33,857 nucleotides of DNA from Enterococcus hermanniensis (GTDB taxonomy: Bacteria > Bacillota > Bacilli > Lactobacillales > Enterococcaceae): assembly GCF_001885945.1 (NCBI RefSeq), contig NZ_JXKQ01000015.1, positions 1 through 33,857 of the forward strand, written 5' to 3'. Of the stretch, positions 1 to 7,779 are shown one piece after another; position 1 is the first letter of the stretch; every line of letters begins with the position of its first letter. The notes under the pieces were generated by a model. The model made no database searches and was not told where the DNA came from. It worked only from the letters and a program-made list of their open reading frames with translations. The position numbers and the translations under genes were made by a program.

Positions 1-22
1 GGTTCGAATCCAGCTACCCCAG
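1..22 (+). tRNA. 3' end of a tRNA, probably tRNA-Gln (partial)
   Basis: The window opens inside a tRNA. Visible are the end of the T stem, the T loop (TTCGAAT, 3-9), the 3' side of the T stem (10-14), the acceptor strand TACCCCA (15-21) and a discriminator G. An acceptor ending in A72 with discriminator G fits bacillar tRNA-Gln, which starts with an unusual U1-A72 pair and often precedes tRNA-Cys and tRNA-Leu. The anticodon lies outside the window, so identity is inferred. CCA is not encoded. Confidence 0.7.
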
Positions 23-24
23 TT

Positions 25-72
25 TTCTCAGAAAAATTTTAAGAATTTTCTTGAAATTTATTGTTCTGAGAA
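25..72 (+). repeat. 9-bp inverted repeat in the Gln-Cys tRNA spacer
   Basis: TTCTCAGAA (25-33) and its exact reverse complement TTCTGAGAA (64-72) flank an AT-rich 30-nt centre between two tRNAs. It could fold in the precursor and guide processing. There is no U-run after it, so it is not a terminator. Confidence 0.4.
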
Positions 73-89
73 GAGAAAAATAGTATAAT

Positions 90-160
<71 letters not shown>

Positions 161-186
161 TAGTACTAATTTAATATTATAAACAT

Positions 187-270
187 GCCGGCGTGGCGGA
201 ATTGGCAGACGCGCTGGACTCAAAATCCAGTGCCCTCACGGGCGTGCCGGTTCGACCCCGGCCGCCGGTA
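187..270 (+). tRNA. tRNA-Leu (CAA)
   Basis: This is a class II tRNA with a long variable arm. Acceptor GCCGGCG (187-193) pairs with CGCCGGT (263-269), with a G-U closing pair. The anticodon stem CTGGA/TCCAG encloses CTCAAAA, giving anticodon CAA, which reads UUG leucine codons. The T arm is GCCGG-TTCGACC-CCGGC (246-262) and the discriminator is A270. CCA is not encoded. Confidence 0.95.
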
Positions 271-277
271 TAAAGAG

Positions 278-308
278 CTAAGATGCTGTTATTTCATCTT
301 AGTTTTTT
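278..308 (+). terminator. Rho-independent terminator after tRNA-Leu
   Basis: CTAAGATG (278-285) pairs perfectly with CATCTTAG (295-302), followed by six T. It should end the Gln-Cys-Leu transcript, which would leave tRNA-His with its own promoter or read-through. Confidence 0.85.
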
Positions 309-330
309 ATTTGAAATTTAATAGCGACAT

Positions 331-404
331 GGCGAGTGTGGCGAAGTGGTTAACGCATCGGATTGTGGTTCCGACACGCGTGGGTTCGATTCCCATCTCT
401 CGCC
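331..404 (+). tRNA. tRNA-His (GTG)
   Basis: The anticodon stem TCGGA/TCCGA encloses TTGTGGT, giving anticodon GTG. The extra G at -1 (331) opposite C73 (404), the identity mark of tRNA-His, is encoded. Acceptor GCGAGTG (332-338) pairs with CTCTCGC (397-403) with one T-T mismatch at the sixth pair. The T arm is GTGGG-TTCGATT-CCCAT. CCA is not encoded. Confidence 0.93.
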
Positions 405-411
405 CTAACGA

Positions 412-444
412 AAGACTCAGCATATTTTGTTGGGTCTTTTTTTT
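412..444 (+). terminator. Terminator after tRNA-His
   Basis: AAGACTCA (412-419) pairs with TGGGTCTT (431-438) with one G-U, followed by a run of T to 444. It closes the tRNA cluster. Confidence 0.85.
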
Positions 445-564
445 ATCTCAAATCAGGTTGATTGAGATAAATCTGAACATTTATTAAATAATCAGATTAA
501 TGTTAATATCAAATTGAAGCTGTCAAAACTGATATAAAAGTTTCTTATTAAAGTAATTTTAGGG

Positions 565-595
565 AAAGTGAACGTTGTAGCGTTCGCTTTTTTTT
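565..595 (+). terminator. Orphan terminator hairpin
   Basis: AAAGTGAACG (565-574) pairs with CGTTCGCTTT (581-590), with one G-U, then eight T. It has the shape of a strong intrinsic terminator, but no gene lies just upstream. It may back up the tRNA-His terminator or end a small untranslated RNA starting in 445-560. Confidence 0.7.
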
Positions 596-811
596 ATTTA
601 GTACGGGATGATTACTAATAATTCAAGATGATTGCGGATTTTTAATTCTTTAAGCTGCAGTTCTGGATATGAAATCATTATTATTTACGCATCAAAATAA
701 TTAAAAAGTAATTTTTTATCTGCTTATTGGTCCATTAACAAGCAAGAAAATATTGAAAATTTTTGCCTTTATACATTAAAATAAATAACTATTTCAAGCT
801 TATTTTACTTT

Positions 812-841
812 TTGAGGTACATGAGAGACTCTTTTTAAAAT
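812..841 (+). promoter_or_regulatory. Possible sigma-A promoter for tufB
   Basis: TTGAGG (812-817) and TAAAAT (836-841) are 18 bases apart. If used, the tufB message would carry an untranslated leader of roughly 230 nt. No better-spaced pair was seen nearer the gene, but the region is AT-rich and chance matches are likely. Confidence 0.35.
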
Positions 842-1076
842 GAAATCAACAAGATTAATCGCTTAATAACTAGGTCTTTGAAGTCATTATGAATAAAAAA
901 TTTTAGCGTCTAGCAATTGAGAGACAAAATATTTGGAGTTTGACCAATTCTGATGTATGATGATCTCGGATAGTTAATTACTTACAAAAAGTAAAGGTCT
1001 AAATCTTTTTCATTTAGCATAAAATGATTTACACTGTATCCGTAAAAGTTTTTATTTTTTAGGAGGTTTGTTTATT

Positions 1077-2264
1077 ATGGCAAAAGAACATTATGATAGA
1101 AGTAAACCACACGTTAATATTGGTACCATTGGTCATGTCGATCATGGTAAAACAACATTGACGGCAGCAATTACAACGGTATTAGGTAAGAAAGGTCTAG
1201 CAAACCCTCAAGACTATGCTAGTATCGATGCTGCACCAGAAGAACGTGAACGTGGAATCACAATCAACACTGCACACGTAGAGTATGAAACAGAAAAACG
1301 TCACTATGCGCATATCGATGCACCAGGACACGCTGACTATGTAAAAAATATGATTACTGGTGCTGCTCAAATGGATGGTGCAATCTTAGTTGTATCAGCA
1401 ACTGATGGCCCAATGCCGCAAACGCGTGAACATATTTTATTATCACGTCAAGTTGGAGTAAAACATTTGATTGTTTTCTTAAATAAAGTTGATATAGTCG
1501 ATGATGAAGAATTGATCGACTTAGTTGAAATGGAAGTCCGTGAATTGCTTTCTGAATATGGTTTCCCAGGCGATGATATTCCAGTCCTTAAAGGTTCGGC
1601 TTTGAAAGCTTTAGAAGGCGATCCTGAACAAGAACAAGTTATTTTAGACTTAATGGATACTGTGGATGAATATATTCCAACACCTGAACGTGATACAGAC
1701 AAACCATTCTTGTTACCAGTTGAAGATGTCTTTTCAATTACCGGTCGTGGAACAGTTGCTTCTGGACGGATCGATCGTGGAGAAGTTAAAGTCGGCGATG
1801 AAATTGAAATTATCGGGATTAAACCTGAAGTTCAAAAAGCAATCGTTACTGGGCTTGAAATGTTCCGCAAAACGTTGGATTATGGTGAAGCAGGGGATAA
1901 TGTCGGCGTATTATTACGTGGAATTACCCGTGATGAAATCGAACGTGGACAAGTATTGGCTAAACCAGGTTCAATTACGCCGCACACTAAGTTCCAAGCT
2001 GAAGTATATGTATTAACAAAAGAAGAAGGCGGTCGTCATACACCATTCTTCAATAACTATCGCCCACAATTTTATTTCCGTACAACAGACGTAACAGGAA
2101 ATATTATGTTACCTGAAGGTACTGAAATGGTTATGCCAGGCGACAATGTAACGATCGATGTTGAATTGATCCATCCAATCGCAGTAGAAAAAGGAACAAC
2201 TTTCTCTATTCGTGAAGGCGGACGTACTGTCGGTTCTGGTATCGTTACAGAGATCGAAGCATAA
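1077..2264 (+). CDS. tufB: Elongation factor Tu, stand-alone second copy (TufB)
   Basis: EF-Tu delivers aminoacyl-tRNA to the ribosome as a GTP complex. The 395-residue protein has the full family length: G1 loop GHVDHGKT (19-26), switch region RGITI, DAPGH (G3), NKVD (G4) and SALK (G5), then both beta-barrel domains to the end IVTEIEA. I chose ATG 1077 because AGGAGG (1061-1066) sits 10 bases upstream and MAKEHYD matches EF-Tu N-termini; an upstream in-frame TTG at 1068 adds only three residues. The gene stands alone, not behind fusA as in the str operon, between a tRNA cluster and a strong terminator. Several enterococci (E. faecium, hirae, casseliflavus and others, not E. faecalis) are known to carry tufB besides tufA, and a horizontal origin has been proposed. 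That this is the second copy is inferred from context. Confidence 0.9.
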   Translation: MAKEHYDRSKPHVNIGTIGHVDHGKTTLTAAITTVLGKKGLANPQDYASIDAAPEERERGITINTAHVEYETEKRHYAHIDAPGHADYVKNMITGAAQMDGAILVVSATDGPMPQTREHILLSRQVGVKHLIVFLNKVDIVDDEELIDLVEMEVRELLSEYGFPGDDIPVLKGSALKALEGDPEQEQVILDLMDTVDEYIPTPERDTDKPFLLPVEDVFSITGRGTVASGRIDRGEVKVGDEIEIIGIKPEVQKAIVTGLEMFRKTLDYGEAGDNVGVLLRGITRDEIERGQVLAKPGSITPHTKFQAEVYVLTKEEGGRHTPFFNNYRPQFYFRTTDVTGNIMLPEGTEMVMPGDNVTIDVELIHPIAVEKGTTFSIREGGRTVGSGIVTEIEA

Positions 2265-2269
2265 TAAAG

Positions 2270-2308
2270 AAAAAACACGTAGCGCAATTAAGCGTTACGT
2301 GTTTTTTT
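2270..2308 (+). terminator. tufB terminator
   Basis: AAAACACGTAGCGC pairs with GCGTTACGTGTTTT (one mismatch or wobble) around a six-base loop and is followed by a T-run. It begins a few bases after the tufB stop codon. Confidence 0.9.
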
Positions 2309-2469
2309 GAAAGCTAGGGGTCAATTAGCGATGTCACTCTATCGAATTTCTCGATACTAACCCAGATTACAGGTAGTTGCTGAAAAATCACTCTCAAGTA
2401 AGCATGGTATTAATTAAAGCTGAATTGAGATCAATCAAGAGGATATTTCTCATGTATTGATAAATGAAC

Positions 2470-2506
2470 AAAAAAACTTGAAATCATTTAGATTTCAAGT
2501 TTTTTT
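2470..2506. terminator. Bidirectional terminator, end of the glnPQ operon
   Basis: A perfect 16-bp stem (2470-2485 with 2491-2506) has A-runs on one side and T-runs on the other around a five-base loop. It lies just past the ATPase stop codon on the minus strand and could stop transcription from both directions. Confidence 0.9.
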
Positions 2507-2509
2507 GGA

Positions 2510-3259
2510 TTAGACATTCAAGACTTTGTTTAAGAAATCTTGTGTTCTTGGACTTTGTGGATTACTGAAGACTTGTTCGGGTGTTCCGTCTTCTAAGATC
2601 TTTCCGCCATCGGTAAAGATGACACGGTCTGCTACTTCTTTAGCGAAGCCCATCTCATGAGTAACGATCACCATTGTCATTCCTTGAAGCGCCAAGTCTT
2701 TCATAACTTTTAGCACATCGCCAACCATTTCAGGATCAAGCGCAGATGTAGGTTCATCGAACAGCATGATATCAGGATTCATTGCTAATGCTCGAGCAAT
2801 CGCAACCCGTTGCTTTTGGCCGCCAGATAAGCTATCTGGATAGACATCTTTTTTTTCAGCTAGTCCAACTTGTCCTAACAATTCGATGCCACGCTTTTCA
2901 GCAGCATCTTTCTTTTCACCTTTCCGATCGATAGGGGCTAAAGTAATATTTTGCAACACTGTAAGGTGCGGGAATAGATTGAAATGTTGGAACACCATGC
3001 CAATATGTTGACGTACTAAATTGATGTCGGTATGTTTGTCTGTCAGATCTTGTCCATCGATAATGATCTCACCAGAAGTGGGGTCTTCTAAACGATTCAT
3101 ACAACGTAAGAAAGTGCTTTTACCTGAACCAGAAGGTCCAATGATACAAACAACTTCACCTTCGCTGATACTGATATTTAAATCATTCAAGACAGTGTTG
3201 TCACCAAATTTTTTGACTAAATGATTCACGACGATTTTTTTATCCATTGTGTTTTCCAT
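2510..3259 (-). CDS. glnQ: Glutamine-type amino acid ABC transporter ATPase
   Basis: This ATPase drives a polar amino acid importer, probably for glutamine/glutamate. The 249 residues contain Walker [10 protein letters not shown] near 39-47, the ABC signature LSGGQKQR, Walker [13 protein letters not shown] and the H-loop VTHEM. Full length suits the GlnQ/ArtP branch. The first ATG (3259) is preceded by AAGAAGGTG at good spacing and follows the permease stop codon with no gap, so translation is coupled; an ATG four codons in is the alternative. It is the second gene of a two-gene operon with the binding protein-permease fusion. Substrate is inferred from family and partner, and arginine or another polar amino acid cannot be excluded. 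Confidence 0.92.
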   Translation of the reverse strand: MENTMDKKIVVNHLVKKFGDNTVLNDLNISISEGEVVCIIGPSGSGKSTFLRCMNRLEDPTSGEIIIDGQDLTDKHTDINLVRQHIGMVFQHFNLFPHLTVLQNITLAPIDRKGEKKDAAEKRGIELLGQVGLAEKKDVYPDSLSGGQKQRVAIARALAMNPDIMLFDEPTSALDPEMVGDVLKVMKDLALQGMTMVIVTHEMGFAKEVADRVIFTDGGKILEDGTPEQVFSNPQSPRTQDFLNKVLNV

Positions 3260-5422
3260 TTATTTCACCTTCTTATCTAAACGATTAGCTAATTTAGTTA
3301 GAATCGTAATCAAAATCAAGTACATGATTGCAATGATCAAGTAGACATATGAACTTTGAGTCGTTCTAGCCACGATGATTTTACCAGTTTGTAGAAGTTC
3401 TACGACACCGATAGCAGAAATGATCGTTGTATCTTTCAAACTGATAACAAATTGATTGATGAAAGAAGGAATCATGATTTTTACTGCTTGCGGTAAAATA
3501 ATTTTTTGCATCGTTCGATTGTAAGGTAAGCCTAAACTACGCGAAGCTTCCATTTGACCGACTGGTACAGCGTTAATACCACCACGAACGATTTCGGCGA
3601 TATAGGCACTAGCATTTAAAGTTAATGTGATAATCCCAGCTGCAAAGTCTGGAATTTTGATGCCTGTGATGCCGGGTAAACCGAAGAAAATGAAGAAGGC
3701 TAATACCATCATTGGAATTCCTCGGATAATATCAATATAGACACCTGCTAATAATCGTAACGGACGAGAAGGAGAGACACGGAACAAGCCGAAAATCACA
3801 CCTACAACCAAGGCTAAGGCAAATGAAACTAAAGCTAAGACAATTGTTTTCCATAAACCTTCTAACAATGATTTATAGTTATTTTTCAATAAACCAGTGA
3901 TTGTTGATTCATCGACAGTATCTTTTTTCTCTTCGCTGCCGGAACCGATATATTTATCAACGATCTTGTCGTATTCACCAGTTCTTTTTAATTCTTTCAA
4001 ACCTTCTGTGAACATTTCACGTAGTTCAGGATTTTCACCTTTTTTAACAGCAAAACCATATTCGCCGCCAACTTCGCGTTTGATGGGTGTTTTTAAATCT
4101 TGCCCTTGTTGAACTGCATAACCGATAACTGGGTAATCATCCATCATGGCATCGATCGAACCAACTTTTAAAGCATCGTATAGTTGGTCAGCTGCATCGA
4201 AACTCTTGATCGTGTAGCCATATTCTTTTTTATGGGCTTCTAAAAAGTCAGCACTTTCCGTTCCCACTTTAGCACCAACGGTTTTGCCTTTTAAATCTTT
4301 ATATTCTTTAATATCTTTATTGTCTTTAGCAACTGCTAATTGGATTCCGCTTTGGAAATACGGATCCGAAAAATCATAATTTGCTTTGCGTTCATCGGTC
4401 ATCGTCATACCGGCAATCATGCCATCAGCTTGACCAGATTCCAAAGCTTGCATCGCAGAGGAGAAACCAATAAATTTGAATTCGATTTTGAAACCTTGAA
4501 GTTCAGCAATCCGTGTTAATAGATCTACGTCGATTCCTTTGTACTTACCGTCACTGTCTTTGTATTCAAAAGGCGCGAAGGCTGAGTCACTGGCGATGAC
4601 ATAAACATCTTTTTTTGGTTCAATTTTTTTCATTTGACTCGTAGAAGTACTGTCGCTTGAGCCACTTGAAATATATTTGTTGACGATTTTATCATAAGTC
4701 CCATTTTCTTTTAGGTCTTTCAAGCCAGCGTTGAATTTTTTTAGTAATTCTTGGTTTTCGCCTTTTTTAACGGCAAAACCATAGGCACTGCCTTCTTCAG
4801 GTTCGCCAACTAATTTGAAAGGTTGACCATTCGAAACGGCGTAGCCTAGTACAGGATAGTCATCAAAAATTGCTTCTGAGTTCCCATTGCTCAAAGCATT
4901 ATACATGGCATCGGCAGCTTCGTACAATTTAACTTCGTAGCCGTATTTATCTTTGTTGTCTTCTAAGAAAGTAGCACTTTCAGTCCCAATTTTTGCAGAA
5001 ACTGTTTTGCCTTTTAAATCAGAATAGTCTTTGATATCAGTATTGTCATTTTTAACGGCCATTTGAATACCGCTATCAAAGTAAGAATCAGAAAAATCGA
5101 AAGTTTTTTTACGTTCATCAGTGATGCTCATACCTGCGATCATACCATCTAATTGATCTGATTGGACCCCTTGGATCGAGCTATCAAAACCTAAAGGATT
5201 CAGGTCTACTTTAAAACCTTGATCCTTTGCGATCTCTTTAAGTAAATCTACATCGATCCCGATATATTCCCCGTCAGAATTTTGAAACTCAAAAGGAGCA
5301 AACGTCAAGTCAGTCCCGATTTTATAAGTTTTTTCCGCCGCGTGAGTTTTCGTAGTGAAACCAAGTGTTAAAAGACTTGCCACTAAGAAAAATACGAAAG
5401 GAATTAATTTGTTTTTTCTCAT
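3260..5422 (-). CDS. glnP: ABC transporter fusion: two substrate-binding domains plus permease
   Basis: One 720-residue polypeptide has a signal peptide (about 1-29, hydrophobic core then THAA), a first family-3 binding domain (about 31-255), a Ser/Thr/Lys-rich linker, a second binding domain (about 270-495) and a permease domain (about 510-720) with several membrane helices. The coupling loop is near GQMEASRSLGLP. The two binding domains start alike (FAPFEFQNSDGEYIGIDVDL and FAPFEYKDSDGKYKGIDVDL), showing internal duplication. This is the layout of Lactococcus GlnPQ, where the two domains differ in amino acid affinity. The RBS AGGAGG sits seven bases before ATG. It is divergent from uvrB. 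Glutamine/glutamate uptake is inferred from architecture. Confidence 0.9.
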   Translation of the reverse strand: MRKNKLIPFVFFLVASLLTLGFTTKTHAAEKTYKIGTDLTFAPFEFQNSDGEYIGIDVDLLKEIAKDQGFKVDLNPLGFDSSIQGVQSDQLDGMIAGMSITDERKKTFDFSDSYFDSGIQMAVKNDNTDIKDYSDLKGKTVSAKIGTESATFLEDNKDKYGYEVKLYEAADAMYNALSNGNSEAIFDDYPVLGYAVSNGQPFKLVGEPEEGSAYGFAVKKGENQELLKKFNAGLKDLKENGTYDKIVNKYISSGSSDSTSTSQMKKIEPKKDVYVIASDSAFAPFEYKDSDGKYKGIDVDLLTRIAELQGFKIEFKFIGFSSAMQALESGQADGMIAGMTMTDERKANYDFSDPYFQSGIQLAVAKDNKDIKEYKDLKGKTVGAKVGTESADFLEAHKKEYGYTIKSFDAADQLYDALKVGSIDAMMDDYPVIGYAVQQGQDLKTPIKREVGGEYGFAVKKGENPELREMFTEGLKELKRTGEYDKIVDKYIGSGSEEKKDTVDESTITGLLKNNYKSLLEGLWKTIVLALVSFALALVVGVIFGLFRVSPSRPLRLLAGVYIDIIRGIPMMVLAFFIFFGLPGITGIKIPDFAAGIITLTLNASAYIAEIVRGGINAVPVGQMEASRSLGLPYNRTMQKIILPQAVKIMIPSFINQFVISLKDTTIISAIGVVELLQTGKIIVARTTQSSYVYLIIAIMYLILITILTKLANRLDKKVK

Positions 5423-5453
5423 AATAATCCTCCTATATACTTATCATTCGTTT

Positions 5454-5483
5454 ATTATAAGTTAGCCTAATACTAAAATACAA
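5454..5483 (-). promoter_or_regulatory. Promoter of glnPQ
   Basis: On the minus strand TTGTAT (5483-5478) lies 18 bases from a perfect TATAAT (5459-5454). The start point would fall about 25 bases before the glnP start codon. No operator was recognised. Confidence 0.75.
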
Positions 5484-5591
5484 GTAGCTGGACTGCCTAT
5501 GTGAAAAAAATCTGAATTTTAGTGACACAAAATGTAAGGAAAGCTGACATCTCTAGTTTAAGAAATCATTTAGCGTAAGGATAATAAATAG

Positions 5592-5605
5592 CGAAAATAT
5601 GTTCG
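5592..5605 (+). promoter_or_regulatory. LexA (SOS) box in the uvrB promoter
   Basis: CGAAAATATGTTCG matches the Gram-positive LexA/DinR operator CGAAC-N4-GTTCG at all fixed positions but one (A for C at position 5). It sits just upstream of the -10 element, where bound LexA would block RNA polymerase. Control by DNA damage is therefore expected for uvrB and probably uvrA. Confidence 0.85.
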
Positions 5606-5608
5606 GTA

Positions 5609-5617
5609 TGCTATAAT
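5609..5617 (+). promoter_or_regulatory. Extended -10 promoter of uvrB
   Basis: TGCTATAAT is an extended -10 (TGn before a perfect TATAAT, 5612-5617). No good -35 is present 16-18 bases upstream (TAGCGA), which is usual for extended -10 promoters. The LexA box ends six bases before TATAAT. Confidence 0.75.
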
Positions 5618-5665
5618 TTTTGGATGAGAGATTATTTATTTTACTATTAAAAGGAGGGTTTTTGT

Positions 5666-7657
5666 GTGATTGAAAGAGTGACAGATAATGCGTTTGACCT
5701 CCATTCAAAATATCAGCCTGCAGGCGATCAACCGGAAGCTATTTCACAATTGACTGAAGGGGTCGTTAATGGAAAAAAAGCACAAATACTTTTAGGTGCT
5801 ACGGGTACTGGGAAAACATACACCATTTCAAATGTGATCAAAGAAGTCAATAAGCCAACTTTGATCATTGCCCACAATAAAACATTAGCAGGCCAGCTGT
5901 ACGGAGAATTCAAAGAATTTTTCCCCAACAATGCTGTAGAATATTTTGTTAGTTATTATGATTATTATCAACCGGAGGCTTATGTGCCTTCAAGCGATAC
6001 ATATATAGAAAAAGATTCTAGCGTCAATGACGAAATCGATAAACTGCGTCACTCAGCTACTAGTTCATTACTTGAGCGAAATGATGTGATCGTAGTTGCC
6101 TCGGTTTCGTGTATTTTTGGTTTAGGGTCACCCAAAGAATATATGGAACAAGTTGTTTCATTACGCGTTGGGATGGAAATGGATCGAAATCAATTACTGC
6201 GCAAACTGATCGATATCCAATTCGAACGAAACGATATTGATTTTCAACGGGGACGTTTTCGTGTACGCGGTGATGTGGTTGAGATTTTCCCCGCATCTCG
6301 GGATGAGCAGGCATTACGAATAGAGTTTTTTGGTGATGAGATCGAACGCATTCGAGAAGTCGATGCGCTGACCGGTGAAATCACTGGTGAAACTGAACAT
6401 GTGGCGATTTTCCCAGCGACTCACTTCTTAACAAACGAAGATCATTTAGAACATGCGATTAGTAATATCCAAGCAGAACTTACTGACCGATTAGAAGTGT
6501 TGAATAGTGAAAATAAATTGCTAGAAGCTCAACGACTGGAACAACGAACAAATTACGATATCGAAATGTTACGGGAAATGGGCTATACCTCCGGGATCGA
6601 AAACTATTCACGTCATATGGATGGGCGTAAAGAAGGGGAACCACCATACACGTTGATCGATTTCTTTCCAGATGATTTCTTGATGGTGATCGATGAGTCA
6701 CATGTGACGATGCCACAAGTTCGAGGAATGTATAATGGTGACCGAGCTCGCAAACAAATGTTGGTGGATTATGGTTTCCGTTTACCGTCCGCTTTGGATA
6801 ATCGTCCGTTGCGATTAGAAGAGTTTGAAGAACGGGTCAATCAAATCGTTTATGTGTCTGCCACGCCAGGACCTTACGAACATGAAGAGACAGATACGGT
6901 CGTTGAACAAATTATTCGACCGACTGGCTTGCTAGATCCTGTAATTGATGTCCGACCAATTATGGGACAAATTGATGACTTAGTTGGCGAAATTAATGAA
7001 CGAGCAGAACGAAATGAGCGTGTTTTTGTCACGACATTGACGAAAAAGATGTCAGAAGATTTGACGGATTACTTTAAAGAACTAGGAATCAAAGTGAAAT
7101 ATCTGCATAGTGATATCAAAACGTTAGAACGAACTGAAATTATTCGAGATCTACGTTTAGGGAAATTCGATGTTTTGATCGGGATCAATTTATTACGTGA
7201 AGGAATCGATGTTCCGGAAGTTTCATTAGTCGCTATTTTAGATGCAGATAAAGAAGGTTTCTTACGAAGCGAGCGCTCACTTGTCCAAACGATTGGACGG
7301 GCAGCCCGAAATTCTGAAGGAAAAGTAATCATGTACGCAGACAAGATTACTGATTCAATGCAGCGTGCGATGGATGAAACGACACGTCGTCGGGGTATTC
7401 AAGAAGCGTATAATACAGAGCATGGAATCGAACCAAAAACAATCATCAAAGAAATTCGAGATTTGATTTCAATCAGTAAAGTAGCTGAAAAGTCAGCGGA
7501 TTCTGATACGACCTCATATGAGGACCTATCTAAAGAAGAGCGTAAAGAATTACTTGCGAAGATGGAAGACGAAATGCGAGAAGCAGCGAAAGCTTTAGAC
7601 TTTGAAACTGCTGCAACCTTAAGAGATACAATTTTAGAACTGAAAGCAGCCGAATAA
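5666..7657 (+). CDS. uvrB: UvrABC excision nuclease subunit B
   Basis: UvrB is the damage-verifying helicase-like subunit of nucleotide excision repair; it is loaded by UvrA and recruits UvrC. The 663-residue protein has Walker A GATGTGKT (44-51), the [12 protein letters not shown] beta-hairpin that inserts into DNA, the DESH box, and the motif near [11 protein letters not shown]-terminal UVR helical hairpin (about 626-661) contacts UvrC. The start is GTG at 5666; AAGGAGG (5651-5657) is eight bases upstream and [12 protein letters not shown] is a natural N-terminus, while the GTG two bases earlier is followed directly by a stop. uvrA follows 122 bases on, and the promoter carries a LexA box. 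Confidence 0.97.
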   Translation: MIERVTDNAFDLHSKYQPAGDQPEAISQLTEGVVNGKKAQILLGATGTGKTYTISNVIKEVNKPTLIIAHNKTLAGQLYGEFKEFFPNNAVEYFVSYYDYYQPEAYVPSSDTYIEKDSSVNDEIDKLRHSATSSLLERNDVIVVASVSCIFGLGSPKEYMEQVVSLRVGMEMDRNQLLRKLIDIQFERNDIDFQRGRFRVRGDVVEIFPASRDEQALRIEFFGDEIERIREVDALTGEITGETEHVAIFPATHFLTNEDHLEHAISNIQAELTDRLEVLNSENKLLEAQRLEQRTNYDIEMLREMGYTSGIENYSRHMDGRKEGEPPYTLIDFFPDDFLMVIDESHVTMPQVRGMYNGDRARKQMLVDYGFRLPSALDNRPLRLEEFEERVNQIVYVSATPGPYEHEETDTVVEQIIRPTGLLDPVIDVRPIMGQIDDLVGEINERAERNERVFVTTLTKKMSEDLTDYFKELGIKVKYLHSDIKTLERTEIIRDLRLGKFDVLIGINLLREGIDVPEVSLVAILDADKEGFLRSERSLVQTIGRAARNSEGKVIMYADKITDSMQRAMDETTRRRGIQEAYNTEHGIEPKTIIKEIRDLISISKVAEKSADSDTTSYEDLSKEERKELLAKMEDEMREAAKALDFETAATLRDTILELKAAE

Positions 7658-7667
7658 GTTATCGGCT
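7646..7667 (+). other. Hairpin at the uvrB stop codon
   Basis: CAGCCGA (7646-7652) pairs perfectly with TCGGCTG (7661-7667), with the uvrB stop codon in the loop. G-rich sequence follows rather than a T-run, so it is not an obvious terminator. It may stabilise or segment a uvrBA message. Confidence 0.4.
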
Positions 7668-7680
7668 GGGGGTCAGTTTA

Positions 7681-7708
7681 TTGACTATTTGTGGTTTTTC
7701 GGTACACT
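7681..7708 (+). promoter_or_regulatory. Possible own promoter of uvrA
   Basis: TTGACT (7681-7686) and TACACT (7703-7708) are 16 bases apart. A perfect TATAAT also lies at 7734-7739 but lacks a good -35 (GAAACC). Either could give uvrA expression independent of uvrB. No LexA box was seen here. Confidence 0.4.
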
Positions 7709-7779
7709 AAGAAACCTTAATTTAAAAGATCTATATAATAGAAGAAAAAATGAAATCAGAAATGAAATGGGAGAAATAA

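Larger units (their letters stand above)
445..1076. other. AT-rich intergenic region upstream of tufB
   Basis: These 632 bases hold no coding sequence that I can support on either strand. They contain an orphan terminator-like hairpin (565-595), one plausible sigma-A promoter (812-841) and the tufB ribosome binding site (1061-1066). No T-box signature or known riboswitch core was recognised by eye. The rest is strongly AT-rich and looks like a long leader or decayed sequence. Confidence 0.6.

Noticed and set aside
61-89. TTGTTC and TATAAT 17 bases apart just before tRNA-Cys
   Set aside because: The start point would fall inside the mature tRNA, so it cannot make a functional tRNA-Cys. The pattern is probably chance in AT-rich spacer.
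185-487. Open frame of about 100 codons across the tRNA region
   Set aside because: It reads through tRNA-Leu, a terminator and tRNA-His and has no Shine-Dalgarno, so it is not a gene.
888-905. Five-codon reading frame (MNKKF) that could be a leader peptide before tufB
   Set aside because: No Shine-Dalgarno and no attenuator pair follows it before tufB.
2340-2356. Short palindrome TATCGA-N5-TCGATA downstream of tufB
   Set aside because: It is only six base pairs, with no T-run or promoter nearby; expected by chance at this base composition.
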